This document shows positions 25,679-35,700 of a stretch of 64,000 bases of DNA, in pieces (within the stretch, counting starts at the first letter, position 1; each line of letters starts with the position of its first letter). A program made the position numbers and the translations under genes. Below the pieces are notes generated by a model. The model did no database searches, was not told where the DNA came from, and saw only the letters and a program-made list of their open reading frames with translations. Origin of the DNA: Lachnospiraceae bacterium (GTDB taxonomy: Bacteria > Bacillota > Clostridia > Lachnospirales > Lachnospiraceae). The DNA lies in contig JAFXXN010000145.1 in NCBI GenBank assembly GCA_017542245.1, forward strand, positions 1 through 64,000. The letters run 5' to 3'.

Positions 25679-28060
25679 CTCGTTACTCTTCAGGCTTGAT
25701 ACCATATCTATGTCATTTACCTTCCTGCCCAGGAACATTGATACTACAAATGATACCAGGAATGTTCCGACTGCACCCAGAAAGTATGTAAGCAAGCTGA
25801 TATAAGTATCTATGTCAAACTTATCATCTATACAGATTTTAAACAGCCATGATGTAAGTCCTCTGCCCAGCGGCAATCCAATGATTATTGCAGCAATCGC
25901 TATCCAGTTGTTCTGCTTGATGAATATTCTTCTAATCTTTGAATCTTCAAATCCTAATACCTTTAAGGTAGAGAACTGATATTGTTTCTCACTGTATGAC
26001 AGGATACTCATACTGTAGATGATGATCACGCCCAGTAAAACGGCTACAACGATTATGATAACGATCATTGTTCTCATCATCTCGAGCATACCTGAGATAT
26101 TTTTCTTAAGGTTACTCTTATCCTGTACAACCTGGACATTTGCTATATCCTTTTTATTAGATAAGTCATCATTAGTATATATTGTATCGGGCATATAGTC
26201 AAGTCCCAGACTTTCAATATATGCACGTGTAGCTGTCACGCTCTGTGTTTGAGGATCCTTATTGTATCCTACAACCTTTGATTCATAATAATCTTTTGAC
26301 CCATATATATGCCAAATTATGGTATCACCGATTTTAATATTTTCATTTTCTCCAAGCTTATGAGTGATATAAACACCATCATTCCTGTCCAGAGTCATGA
26401 AATCATTATCAGGATCAATAAACCTTACAAGATCACCTGCATCATGGACAAAAATTGTATTTGCAGTCCTATTCCCGTTACCATCCTTTATCTCTATACC
26501 GAGAGTCTGAGAAGTCTTATCACCATAAGTATCGGTCAATGTCTTTATCTCATCACTTGATATACCCTCTTTTAATGACAGACTGTAATTGAAATTATAC
26601 AGATCCTCAAATTGCAGGTCAATGAAGTGATCAATACTGTTAAGCATACCAAGTGCACAGACGATAAGTACACAGCATCCGGTAATTCCCACTATTGCAG
26701 TAAGCGTCCTTATTTTGTTTCTGATTATATCCCTTATATTCCACTTTGTAGCAAACTTCATCTTTTTAAAAACAGAAGTAGTTGTAAATCCCAAAGTACC
26801 TGATTTTACCTTAGGAAGTTCAATCCTTAAGGTCTCTGCCGGATTTTCCTTTAACTGCTTACGGCATGTAAGATAAGTAACAAATGAAATGCCCAAAACT
26901 ACAGCAAATGCTACCAGATAATTCAACGGGTTCATTACGGAACCGTTATTCGGGATCTCGAAGAAATCCATCTCAAGTCCCATAAACACTTCGCCGATGA
27001 AAAACTTTCCGGCAAGCAGACCTAAACCCGCTCCTATAAGTGATACCCAGAAACCATATCCTATATAATGCAGCTGGACTTTCATATCAGAGAAACCCAG
27101 AGCCTTTAATGTACCGATCTGTATCCTCTGCTTCTTTATAACCCTAGTCATGGTTGTTATAACGGAAAGGATTGCAATAAACAGGAACAATCCTGAGAAA
27201 ATACCAACAAAGCCTCTGCCTTCATCTATTTCTCCCTGGTAAGTCGAATAAGAAAGCGAATCTTCAATTTTTATGATAGCCATTGCGCCTTCTACAGCAT
27301 CTTCAATATTGTCCTTTACAACATCAACATTTGCTTTATCATCCACATCAACAATTATGTAATTAAACGGAAGAAATTTCTTATAGTCAAACTCCGGCAT
27401 AAACATATTGAACAGATTTTCATCAGTTATACCTGCTTCTTTCATAATCATTTCTTTGACATAATCCTCAGGTATCTCATTTACTGAGAGATAAACAAAT
27501 CCAAATGTTGAGTGATCAGGAAGAAGAGCCGATTCATCCTTTATATCGTAGATATGATCCGGAAGCTTTATCGCTCCGACTACTGTTTCCTCTAACTCCA
27601 GTGTATCATACTTTAATTTTATCTTATCGCCTATCTTTAAATTGTTTTCCCTTAAGTACCAGGAGTCAACCCATGCACCCTTGGTGTTAACATCAAAAGG
27701 AACACCTTCATCCACATAGAATCTTGAGATATCATTTGATTCTATAAACGAAACTACAAAACCCTTATCATTATCTTCACTGTTGATCGCATTGAATACA
27801 AGTTTTCTTTCAGCATTCCTTACATGAGCCAGACCTTTTACAGTATCAAGGTCATCCGATGAAAACCCTGCACCCATTACATCCAGGTCCTGTAGATTAT
27901 TATCTGTATAAAACTTATCGGCCGCTTCTATCATTCCGTCCATATATGCTTCTATGCCGGAATAAGCCATTACGCCTATCATTACCATAAGAAGTATCGT
28001 GATAAACTGTGATAAGTTCTTTCCGATCTCCCTGAACAGTTTTCTTCTTAACATTACCAC
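25676..28060 (-). CDS. FtsX-type ABC transporter permease
   Basis: The 794-residue protein has the duplicated FtsX arrangement: an N-terminal helix (FITILLMVMIGVMAYSGIEAY), an outer domain, a core with IQIGTLKALGFSDMKVQLHY, a second helix near residue 450 (TLTAIVGITGCCVLIVCAL), a second outer domain, and a C-terminal core with FSTLKVLGFEDSKIRRIF. It overlaps the ATPase gene by 7 bases. The sequence is not closely similar to the exporters at 2214 and 10293, so the three are separate systems. The substrate is unknown. Confidence 0.88.
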   Translation of the reverse strand: MVMLRRKLFREIGKNLSQFITILLMVMIGVMAYSGIEAYMDGMIEAADKFYTDNNLQDLDVMGAGFSSDDLDTVKGLAHVRNAERKLVFNAINSEDNDKGFVVSFIESNDISRFYVDEGVPFDVNTKGAWVDSWYLRENNLKIGDKIKLKYDTLELEETVVGAIKLPDHIYDIKDESALLPDHSTFGFVYLSVNEIPEDYVKEMIMKEAGITDENLFNMFMPEFDYKKFLPFNYIIVDVDDKANVDVVKDNIEDAVEGAMAIIKIEDSLSYSTYQGEIDEGRGFVGIFSGLFLFIAILSVITTMTRVIKKQRIQIGTLKALGFSDMKVQLHYIGYGFWVSLIGAGLGLLAGKFFIGEVFMGLEMDFFEIPNNGSVMNPLNYLVAFAVVLGISFVTYLTCRKQLKENPAETLRIELPKVKSGTLGFTTTSVFKKMKFATKWNIRDIIRNKIRTLTAIVGITGCCVLIVCALGMLNSIDHFIDLQFEDLYNFNYSLSLKEGISSDEIKTLTDTYGDKTSQTLGIEIKDGNGNRTANTIFVHDAGDLVRFIDPDNDFMTLDRNDGVYITHKLGENENIKIGDTIIWHIYGSKDYYESKVVGYNKDPQTQSVTATRAYIESLGLDYMPDTIYTNDDLSNKKDIANVQVVQDKSNLKKNISGMLEMMRTMIVIIIVVAVLLGVIIIYSMSILSYSEKQYQFSTLKVLGFEDSKIRRIFIKQNNWIAIAAIIIGLPLGRGLTSWLFKICIDDKFDIDTYISLLTYFLGAVGTFLVSFVVSMFLGRKVNDIDMVSSLKSNE

Positions 28061-28758
28061 TCCACCTCCTCGATATTCTTAGGATTGGAGTTTAATTCAT
28101 TACTGCGGATTTTACCATTCTTTACACGGATAACTCTGTCCGCTATCTCAGCTATCAGGCTGTTGTGAGTAACAACTACAACTGTATTTGCATCCTCACC
28201 GCACTGGGCCTTTAAAAGTTTCAGTACTTCCACTCCCGTCTGTGAATCAAGTGCTCCGGTCGGTTCATCGCAGAGTAAAAGCAGAGGGTTCTTAGCTATA
28301 GCTCTTGCAATAGACACTCTCTGCTGTTCACCACCGGAAAGCTGGTTAGGAAACTTTCCTGCATGCATATCAAGTCCGACTCCCTTTAAGACCTCCATGG
28401 CAGGTTTAGGGTTCTTTACTATATCATTAATTAGTTCTACGTTTTCCTGAACGGTCAATGTAGGCAGAATATTATAAAACTGGAAAATAAAGCCTATGTT
28501 TTCTGCTCTGTACTTTGTAAGTTCTTTGCTCGAAAGTTTTGAGATATCTTTTCCATCAATGATTATTTCACCTGATGTTGCCTTGTCCATACCGCCGAGC
28601 AGATTCAATATAGTAGATTTGCCCGCACCGCTGGGTCCGAGTATAACAACAAACTCACCCTTGTTGATACTGAAGCTTGCTCCGTTTAAAGCATCAAAAG
28701 ACTTCTCACCTACAGTGTATGTTTTCTTTACATTTCTGAAATTAATTAATTCTTTCAT
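28054..28758 (-). CDS. ABC transporter ATPase (MacB/LolD type)
   Basis: The 234-residue ATPase contains Walker [11 protein letters not shown]-loop [12 protein letters not shown], signature [15 protein letters not shown], Walker [14 protein letters not shown] and VVTHN. The ATG at 28758 is chosen because GGAGG lies 5 bases upstream; a TTG four codons earlier would bury that site. It overlaps its permease by 7 bases. Palindromic operator candidates lie 17 and 80 bases upstream. Confidence 0.9.
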   Translation of the reverse strand: MKELINFRNVKKTYTVGEKSFDALNGASFSINKGEFVVILGPSGAGKSTILNLLGGMDKATSGEIIIDGKDISKLSSKELTKYRAENIGFIFQFYNILPTLTVQENVELINDIVKNPKPAMEVLKGVGLDMHAGKFPNQLSGGEQQRVSIARAIAKNPLLLLCDEPTGALDSQTGVEVLKLLKAQCGEDANTVVVVTHNSLIAEIADRVIRVKNGKIRSNELNSNPKNIEEVEW

Positions 28759-28774
28759 ATGACCCTCCAAAATG

Positions 28775-28862
28775 TGAAATATGTTTCATATTCTTTACAA
28801 GTCAGCATTATAAAACTAATAATTTCGTTTGTCAATACAAATATGAATATTTTTTCATATTT
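28775..28862. promoter_or_regulatory. Candidate TetR operators ahead of the third ABC exporter
   Basis: TGAAA-TATG-TTTCA (28775-28788) and AAATATGAA-N6-TTCATATTT (28839-28862) are both palindromic and share the half-site ATATGAA/TTCATAT in part. They are likely binding sites for the TetR protein encoded at 24950-25579. Confidence 0.45.
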
Positions 28863-28949
28863 TGCCATTTTTACCAAATTAAGCCACTTTATTTCGTTAT
28901 GATGGTTTATAGTGCACAAAAAAATTTTAATTTAGGGTCTTCACAAAAA

Positions 28950-28998
28950 CGGTCAATGGAATATAATTATTATTAACCGGAGCGGTCAATACAATATT
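28950..28998 (+). promoter_or_regulatory. CGGTCAAT repeats ahead of the plus-strand ABC genes
   Basis: CGGTCAAT occurs at 28950-28957 and 28983-28990, each followed by an AATAT segment. The first also pairs imperfectly with ATTAACCG (28972-28979). They probably bind the TetR protein encoded at 30815-31420. The rest of the gap 28863-29053 holds only a weak hairpin of ACAGGC/GCCTGT. Confidence 0.4.
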
Positions 28999-29053
28999 AA
29001 AGGAACAGGCAGGACACCAATTATCTACACCGGCCTGTGGCAAGGAATATGCT

Positions 29054-29875
29054 ATGAATTATATTATAGAAACTAACCGTCTAACTAAAACTTATGGCAA
29101 AAGCAGGGGAATTAAAGAACTGGAACTTAAGGTCGAAGAAGGTGATTTCTTCGGCTTCATAGGTCCTAACGGAGCCGGCAAATCAACTACCATAAGGACA
29201 CTTCTCGGGTTTATCAGCCCAACATCAGGAAGTGCCAAAGTACTCGGGTTTGATATTGTAACAGACAAAGAAAACATCTTGAAAAATATTGGATATCTTC
29301 CTTCAGAGATAAACTTCTATCGTGGGATGAAGGTAAAGGATATAATTAAATACTCTGCTGATTTAAGGAGAACTGATTGTTCCAAGAAAGCAAATGAGCT
29401 TTCGGAAAGGCTCGGGCTCGATCTGAATAAAAAAGTAGATGAGCTTTCGCTGGGTAACAGAAAGAAGGTTGGTATAGTATGTGCTGTCCAGCATTCACCG
29501 AAGCTGCTGATCCTCGATGAGCCTACATCCGGACTCGACCCTCTTATGCAAAGAGAATTCTTTAATATATTAAATGGAGAAAACAAGAGCGGAGTAACCA
29601 TTTTCTTCTCCTCTCACATACTCTCAGAAGTCCAGAATTATTGTAAATCAGCAGCGTTCATCAAGGACGGCAAAATCATAATGGCTGATAGGGTTGAAAA
29701 GCTCGAAGAAACAGGAGCAAAAAAGATAACCGTAAAGACTGCTTCAGGGACTGAAGAATATCTGTTTAAGGGAGACATCAGAGAGCTTTTGAAAAATCTG
29801 TCAGAGAAAAATCCTATAGATGTAACCATAACAGAGCCCAGTCTTGAGGAAATATTTATGACATACTATGAATAA
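29054..29875 (+). CDS. ABC transporter ATPase (CcmA/BcrA type)
   Basis: The 273-residue ATPase has Walker A GPNGAGKST, Q-loop YLPSEINFY, signature LSLGNRKKVG (a variant of LSGGQ), Walker B LLILDEPTSGLD and switch His FFSSHI. It has the C-terminal extension typical of ABC-2 type exporters (residues about 215-273, ending EPSLEEIFMTYYE). The start ATG follows AAGGA. It forms an operon with the ABC-2 permease and a TetR regulator. Family members export bacteriocins, antibiotics or lipids; the cargo here is unknown. Confidence 0.9.
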   Translation: MNYIIETNRLTKTYGKSRGIKELELKVEEGDFFGFIGPNGAGKSTTIRTLLGFISPTSGSAKVLGFDIVTDKENILKNIGYLPSEINFYRGMKVKDIIKYSADLRRTDCSKKANELSERLGLDLNKKVDELSLGNRKKVGIVCAVQHSPKLLILDEPTSGLDPLMQREFFNILNGENKSGVTIFFSSHILSEVQNYCKSAAFIKDGKIIMADRVEKLEETGAKKITVKTASGTEEYLFKGDIRELLKNLSEKNPIDVTITEPSLEEIFMTYYE

Positions 29876-29948
29876 AATTATAACAATTGTCATTCTGAAT
29901 AAAAAATCTTTACCATATCTTATAATATATATAATAAAGGAGTCTCAT

Positions 29949-30734
29949 ATGCCCATATTAAAACAGGAAATCAAAACCCAAAAACTATCAATAACCATCT
30001 GGAGTCTGTCCATAGGCTTGCTCATCGCTGCATGTGTCCTCATGTACCCTGAGATGAAATCGGAGATGGGTAATGTAAATGAAATGTTCTCAGCAATGGG
30101 CAACTTTACTGCAGCATTTGGTATGGACAAACTGAATTTCGGTACCCTGCTTGGTTTCTATGCCGTGGAAGCAGGAAATATACTTGGTATAGGTGGAGCT
30201 TTTTTTGCTGCCATCACCGCTGTTTCATCACTGATGAAAGAAGAAAAGGAACGGACAGCTGAATTCCTAATGGCTCACCCTGTATTACGTACAAGAGTTG
30301 TGTTAGAAAAGCTTTTTAGTACATTCGTTATCATCCTTATCCTCAACATTGTAGTATTTCTTTGCTCAGCATGTTCAATACTGATCATCGGTGAAGAAAC
30401 TGATTGGGGCATTATGATACTCTTCCATCTTGCAGCACTCCTCATGCAGTTTGAAATAGCCGGGATATGTTTCTGTATCTCAGCATTCTTAACCAAGTCC
30501 GGCATAGGCATTGGCATAGGCATTGCCGCGGTTTTGTATTTTTTAAATATTATAGCCAACATCTCAAACAGTGCAAAAGGGTTAAAATACCTTACTCCGT
30601 TTGGCTATACAGAAGGCGCCGATATCATAAACGATAGGGCTCTTAATATCGGCTATATTATTCCAAGTATGATTATTATGTCAGTTGGCATAATAATCGC
30701 ATTCTTTGAATATAAAAAGAAAGACCTAAAATAA
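29949..30734 (+). CDS. ABC-2 type transporter permease
   Basis: The 261-residue protein has six predicted membrane helices, beginning with LSITIWSLSIGLLIAACVLM and ending with YIIPSMIIMSVGIIIAFFEY. The first outer loop (YPEMKSEMGNVNEMFSAMGNFTAAFGMDK) is split here only for length and resembles the loops of Firmicutes ABC-2 permeases annotated for drug export. The ATG at 29949 lies 6 bases after AAAGGAG; the frame opens 81 bases earlier but without a ribosome site. It works with the ATPase just upstream. Confidence 0.87.
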   Translation: MPILKQEIKTQKLSITIWSLSIGLLIAACVLMYPEMKSEMGNVNEMFSAMGNFTAAFGMDKLNFGTLLGFYAVEAGNILGIGGAFFAAITAVSSLMKEEKERTAEFLMAHPVLRTRVVLEKLFSTFVIILILNIVVFLCSACSILIIGEETDWGIMILFHLAALLMQFEIAGICFCISAFLTKSGIGIGIGIAAVLYFLNIIANISNSAKGLKYLTPFGYTEGADIINDRALNIGYIIPSMIIMSVGIIIAFFEYKKKDLK

Positions 30735-30764
30735 TAAATCATAATCATGGTCTTAAATATTGAT

Positions 30765-30800
30765 TTTGTCATTCTGACCTGCTTCGCTCAAAATGACAAA
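30765..30800. repeat. Dispersed repeat, family 3
   Basis: TTTGTCATTCTGA and TCAAAATGACAAA are inverted around CCTGCTTCGC, forming a hairpin between the permease and TetR genes. Confidence 0.65.
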
Positions 30801-30814
30801 GTAAGAGGTGACAT

Positions 30815-31420
30815 ATGAACGAAAAATTTTACGCACTTTCAGAAGAAAAACAGAACGCAATAATAAATGCAGGATTTAAAGTTTTCGCAAAAAATTCATA
30901 TAAAAAAAGCCCCGTTAATGAGATTGCCATTGAAGCCGGTATCAGTAAATCCCTCCTGTTCTTTTATTTTAAAAACAAGAAGGAATTATATATCTTCCTC
31001 TTAAAAAAATCCGAAGAACTGACCAGAAGGACTCTGATGGAATCAGGCGTATTAAACGGAACTGACATCTTTGATATTATGTATCGAGGTCTCCTCGCAA
31101 AAGCTTCCATGATGAAAAAATATCCCGATATGGGAAATTTTTCAATCAAGGCATATTACGAAAAGGATCCCGAGGTTGTTAATGATGTACAAAAAATCGT
31201 AGCCCCCTATACTAAAATAGAAACCAATCTGACATTGCCTCCCCTTGATAAGTCAAAATTTAAGGATGGACTTGATCTTAATATGATGTACCAGGACATG
31301 TATCTCGCATCCGAAGGATACCTCTGGCGCATGCAGCAGACCGATAAGCTTGATATTGACAAAATGGTTGCTGATTATAAAAAGATAATCAATTTTTGGA
31401 AATCCATATACCTCAAATAA
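30815..31420 (+). CDS. TetR/AcrR-family transcriptional regulator
   Basis: The 201-residue protein has a TetR DNA-binding domain (GFKVFAKNSYKKSPVNEIAI, then GISKSLLFFYFKNKKELYIF) and a helical C-terminal domain ending in INFWKSIYLK. It is the last gene of the plus-strand ABC-2 exporter operon and precedes a strong terminator. It probably represses the operon from the CGGTCAAT repeats near 28950. A hairpin repeat precedes its start. Confidence 0.87.
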   Translation: MNEKFYALSEEKQNAIINAGFKVFAKNSYKKSPVNEIAIEAGISKSLLFFYFKNKKELYIFLLKKSEELTRRTLMESGVLNGTDIFDIMYRGLLAKASMMKKYPDMGNFSIKAYYEKDPEVVNDVQKIVAPYTKIETNLTLPPLDKSKFKDGLDLNMMYQDMYLASEGYLWRMQQTDKLDIDKMVADYKKIINFWKSIYLK

Positions 31421-31467
31421 TAATAATTTTTGATGATAATTTGGATTTTTTTAGCATGTAACTTAAT

Positions 31468-31504
31468 CAAACAAAAAAGTGCTTAACCAGCACTTTTTTG
31501 TTTG
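31468..31504. terminator. Strong bidirectional terminator
   Basis: CAAACAAAAAAGTGCT (31468-31483) and AGCACTTTTTTGTTTG (31489-31504) form a perfect 16-bp stem with a TAACC loop between converging genes. Confidence 0.9.
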
Positions 31505-31510
31505 GTTCTC

Positions 31511-32704
31511 TTATTCAACAACTTTAATTATTTCAGAAATCATATAATTAAACAGCGGATATGATGTATTTTGATTTTCGATATATCCTTTGCTTAAGTC
31601 ATAGGTATCTGACGGATTATCCGGATTTACACCGATATAATCTCCTTTGAAAACAAAATCATTTTTCCCTTTTTTAAACCGTTGTATAGCATTGTTCATA
31701 GCCTCTTCGGTGCCCGGTGCAGCAACCTGCAGGTTTAGATCGACCATTTCTACCCAACCTTTATCAAAACCTGCTGAAACATCAGTCCCATGAATATTGC
31801 CTGAAACAGCGGATTCTATCTTTTTATCCATTTTTACTGCCTCAACAGCACCAAGTACATACGGTTCCCAGCATACCCTAGAGGTAACAAGAGAAACTGC
31901 AGGGGCTACCTCCGACATACTCTGATTGAAGCCAACAAAACAAACCTCTTTTTTCTGTGAAGCCTCTTCACATGCTATAGCAGGACCAATTGTATCCGTA
32001 TGCTGAGATATTATCACACATCCGTCATCAATAAGTCTTTTAGCCACGCTCTTCTCTTGCGTATAACTGCTCCAAGTATATGTATAGCATACTCGCATTT
32101 CAGCCTGTGGAACCACCGATCTAATACCCAGTATAAATGCAGTATACCCTGAAATAACCTCTGAAGTGGGAAATGCAGCTACAAAACCAACTAAAGCCTG
32201 ATTCTCAGAAATAACTCCATCAGAAATCATCTGCTTAATCTTCATGCCTGCAGCAATGCCGCTTACATACCTTCCCTGATAAGCTTCACCCTTAAAGGTG
32301 TGATAATTCTCAGGCACAGTCTTCCCATACATATCCATATATGATGTCTGACAAAACTCGATATCCGGGTATTCCGGAGCAAGTTTAACAACCGTTTCAC
32401 TATAGCCGTTAAAGAAAATAATGTCACATCCTTTAGATGCTAAATCTCTTAACGGCTCTTCCATCTCATCATCAAGCACGTTACTGCAGGTCAGTATTTC
32501 AATACTTTCACCATATTTTTTCTCCAGAGCATCTTTCGCAAGAGAAAAATTATAAGTGTAAGGTGTACTCTCATCATTGTCATAGATAAAGCCTACCTTC
32601 AGGTTTTCCTTTCCCCCCGAAATATGCAAAAAACGTAACAATCCAAAGAACGCAGCAAGCATGACTGCACAGGTCAATGCCGTTGTAATATATACTCGTT
32701 TCAT
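31511..32704 (-). CDS. BMP-family (PnrA/BmpA-like) nucleoside-type binding protein
   Basis: The 397-residue protein has an N-terminal membrane anchor (TALTCAVMLAAFFGLLRFL) with no lipobox cysteine, followed by a BMP domain. Recognisable stretches are KVGFIYDNDESTPYTYNFSL, EFCQTSYMDMYG, GRYVSGIAAGMKIKQ, VGFVAAFPTSEVISGYTAFILG, IISQHTDTIGPAIACEEA and CFVGFNQSMSEVAPAV. BMP proteins bind purine nucleosides for ABC uptake or act as receptors. No ABC ATPase or permease is encoded nearby. Instead the gene overlaps the upstream HD-GYP sensor gene by 4 bases (ATGA), so a receptor role for that sensor is the more likely one. Confidence 0.8.
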   Translation of the reverse strand: MKRVYITTALTCAVMLAAFFGLLRFLHISGGKENLKVGFIYDNDESTPYTYNFSLAKDALEKKYGESIEILTCSNVLDDEMEEPLRDLASKGCDIIFFNGYSETVVKLAPEYPDIEFCQTSYMDMYGKTVPENYHTFKGEAYQGRYVSGIAAGMKIKQMISDGVISENQALVGFVAAFPTSEVISGYTAFILGIRSVVPQAEMRVCYTYTWSSYTQEKSVAKRLIDDGCVIISQHTDTIGPAIACEEASQKKEVCFVGFNQSMSEVAPAVSLVTSRVCWEPYVLGAVEAVKMDKKIESAVSGNIHGTDVSAGFDKGWVEMVDLNLQVAAPGTEEAMNNAIQRFKKGKNDFVFKGDYIGVNPDNPSDTYDLSKGYIENQNTSYPLFNYMISEIIKVVE

Positions 32705-35700
32705 GCTTCTGCTCCTTTCTTGTCTTCACTCTTCATTTGAGCTTCCTGGATTTTTTTATCCTCCTCAACACGACGCTTTAGCTCAGCCTGAGCCTCCTGA
32801 TCTGCCTGCTGAATTTCTGTCTGTTTCTGCGCATACAATTCATCCAGATTGATTACCTTTTTATCTATGAGACGCATGAACGCATCTACGACATCCGGAT
32901 CAAACTGTGTGCCTCGTCCGTTTTGCATTTCTTTAACAACATAATCCGTATCCATACAATTACGATAGACACGGTTTGAAGTCATTGCATCAAAGGCATC
33001 AGCCACACCGATGATACGTCCGTAGAGTGGGATTTCTTCCCCCTTAAGTCCATCCGGATAACCACGGCCATCGAAGCGTTCATGATGATATCTGGTTCCG
33101 TCCACAACATGATCAACCAAGGTGAAGTCTTTTAATATTTCCGCACCTCCCAAAACATGGGATTTCATTTTTACATATTCATCATCTGTCAATCTACCAA
33201 CCTTATTAAGTACACTGTCAGGAACACCTATCTTTCCGATATCGTGCATCTGTGCTGCTTTCCTAAGATTTTCAATCTCCTTGTTACGTCTCCACCACTT
33301 GAAACAGTTCATTTCCTTTGCTATAAGTGCAGAATACTCAGCAACACGGGTGGAATGCTGATGCGTACGTACGTCCTTGGCATCGACTGCGTTCGCTATA
33401 GCCATAACCGTCTGATTGGCCATATTAATCTTTATCTGCTGTTTATTTAACTGTCTTTGTACAACAAGCCATGTAAACCAGATCAGGAACAATGAGAGAA
33501 TGATGAGCATATACATAGAAAAGCCCGGCTGCTCATAAAATTTTCCTTCCTTAACCACTTCAAACTTACGTTCCTCAAGAACCTTTTCACCGGCACTGTC
33601 TATAATAGCCAGATGGAACGTATAAGTTCCTGACGGGACATTGCCATAAATGATATTGTTCAAGCTATTCTGAGGAACTATAGTCCATTGTGTGTCAAAT
33701 CCTTCAAGAAAGTAGCCTACATTCGGCTCCTGGATCGTATAGTTTAAAATCTCCGGATCAAGCTCGATACGGCTGACACCCTGGCCTATTGTAATAGCTC
33801 CAGTCCTGTCGATCGGCTGTAAGACACCGTCTAATTTTACAGATGCCAGCTGCATACGATAGGATCTTACATCACTGTTGTACTTTTCAACATCAATCTG
33901 ATAAACACCTGTATCGCAGGGAAGGAACAATTCATTGTTTCCGTTATAATAGTTCCATGAATTTGCAGTCAGTGAAGTACCCAAGCCTCTCCTGGCATCC
34001 AAAAGCTCCCATGCGAGCTCTCCGCCTTCAACCAGTTCATCGCGTTCTACTACATATATTCCGGCACTGGACATTACGAAGAAAGTGTCTTCATCCTTAA
34101 CCCAGATATCATAATTGTTGAAATAAGGGAATTTATCCAGTATACGGACAGTTCCTGTCGGTTCAAGATAGCAGAGACTGTTACTTGTAACTATGAAAAC
34201 GCCCTCTGATTTCGGATCCTTTATAGTACGCAGGATAACACCGCTGCTTAAGCCGTCATCACGGGTGATCATCCTATCTACCTTTCCGTCCTTAAGAACT
34301 GCAATACCGTCTCCGTCGGTTCCGGCTAGGATCGTGCCGTCACTCCGTTCAGTAATTGTCAGTATCATGGAATTGATCAGACCGTCCTCATTACGGATAG
34401 TTTTTTCTACTTTATGATCCCTGATATAGCTTATACCTGTGTCACCGGCTGCTAAGATCGTCCCGTCAGAAAGGCCTGTGACTACTCGTGCCCGGTTTCC
34501 AAAGCTTCCATCTTCGGCATTATATGACCAGCTCTCTCCATTGGGCGAATACTCCCTAAGCCCGCTTCCGTAAGTACAAACCCACAGATGATCATTACTG
34601 TCCACATACATACAGCGGATACGCTTTCCAGTCAGCTCCTCTGTCAAAGCATTCTCTACCTGAGAATGACAGGCTTTATCCACTACATCCAGTCCTTTAT
34701 CGGTACCGATATAGTAATTTCCCTGCCAGAAGACTATAGCATTGACTACTCTTCGGTCCATGCCTATGGCACCGTAAATATCCTTAAAAGGTGATTTAGC
34801 CAGGCGGAGCAGGCCAAGTCTTGAGGATGTAAACCACAGATTCCCCTGGTAATCATAAAGCATATTGTCTATAGAATTATTGAAATCGTTTGTATTTAAA
34901 CGATGATAGCCGGTTGAATCTATATAAGATACTCCGCTGTCGGTAGAAAGGAAAAGAGTTCCGTCGTCTATAAAGTTAATATTGTTTATGCTTGTTACAT
35001 CTTCACAGGTCCTGACACCAATCTGCCTGAATTCATCATTTGTTACATCATACTGATAAATATGATTGGTAGAAGTACCTACCATCAGTGTCCCGTCGGG
35101 AGCAAATGCACAGCAGTTAAACAGATCCTGTCCGTTATCAAGCTGAAGCGAAGTCTTAATCTCACCGTTCTTCAGCAGGAACAAACGCCCGTCAGATGCA
35201 ATAGCTGCCACGTGGCCACGCTTATCCGCAGTAATACTGTCAGCATAATTGACCTCTTCAAGAGTACCTGCCGCTTTAAGTCCGTTATTCATCATTAGGA
35301 TCTGCAGGCTGCCTGTTGTCCCGATATAATAGTATCCATCAGACGCATGGGTAATGCATCGTACTGAATTTGAAGGAAGTCCGCTTGACATATCGATTAC
35401 ATTTACTACCTTTTCACGTATGACAATGGAAAGACCGTTATCATTAGTACCGATCCACAGACGTCCTTCCTCATCCACATAAAGACAGTTTACATTTTTT
35501 ACCGATTCATAATTATCGATCCAACGGAATTCGCGACCATTATACCGATATAATCCTGCATAAGTACCAATCCAAAGTACTCCGTCATTTGTCTGTACTA
35601 TGTCATTAGCTTCACCGCAGGGTAAGCCATTATTACTGCTAAAAACTGTTTTTACATAATCGTTATAATCGATTATATCCGTAGAAGTATCCGCTTTGAC

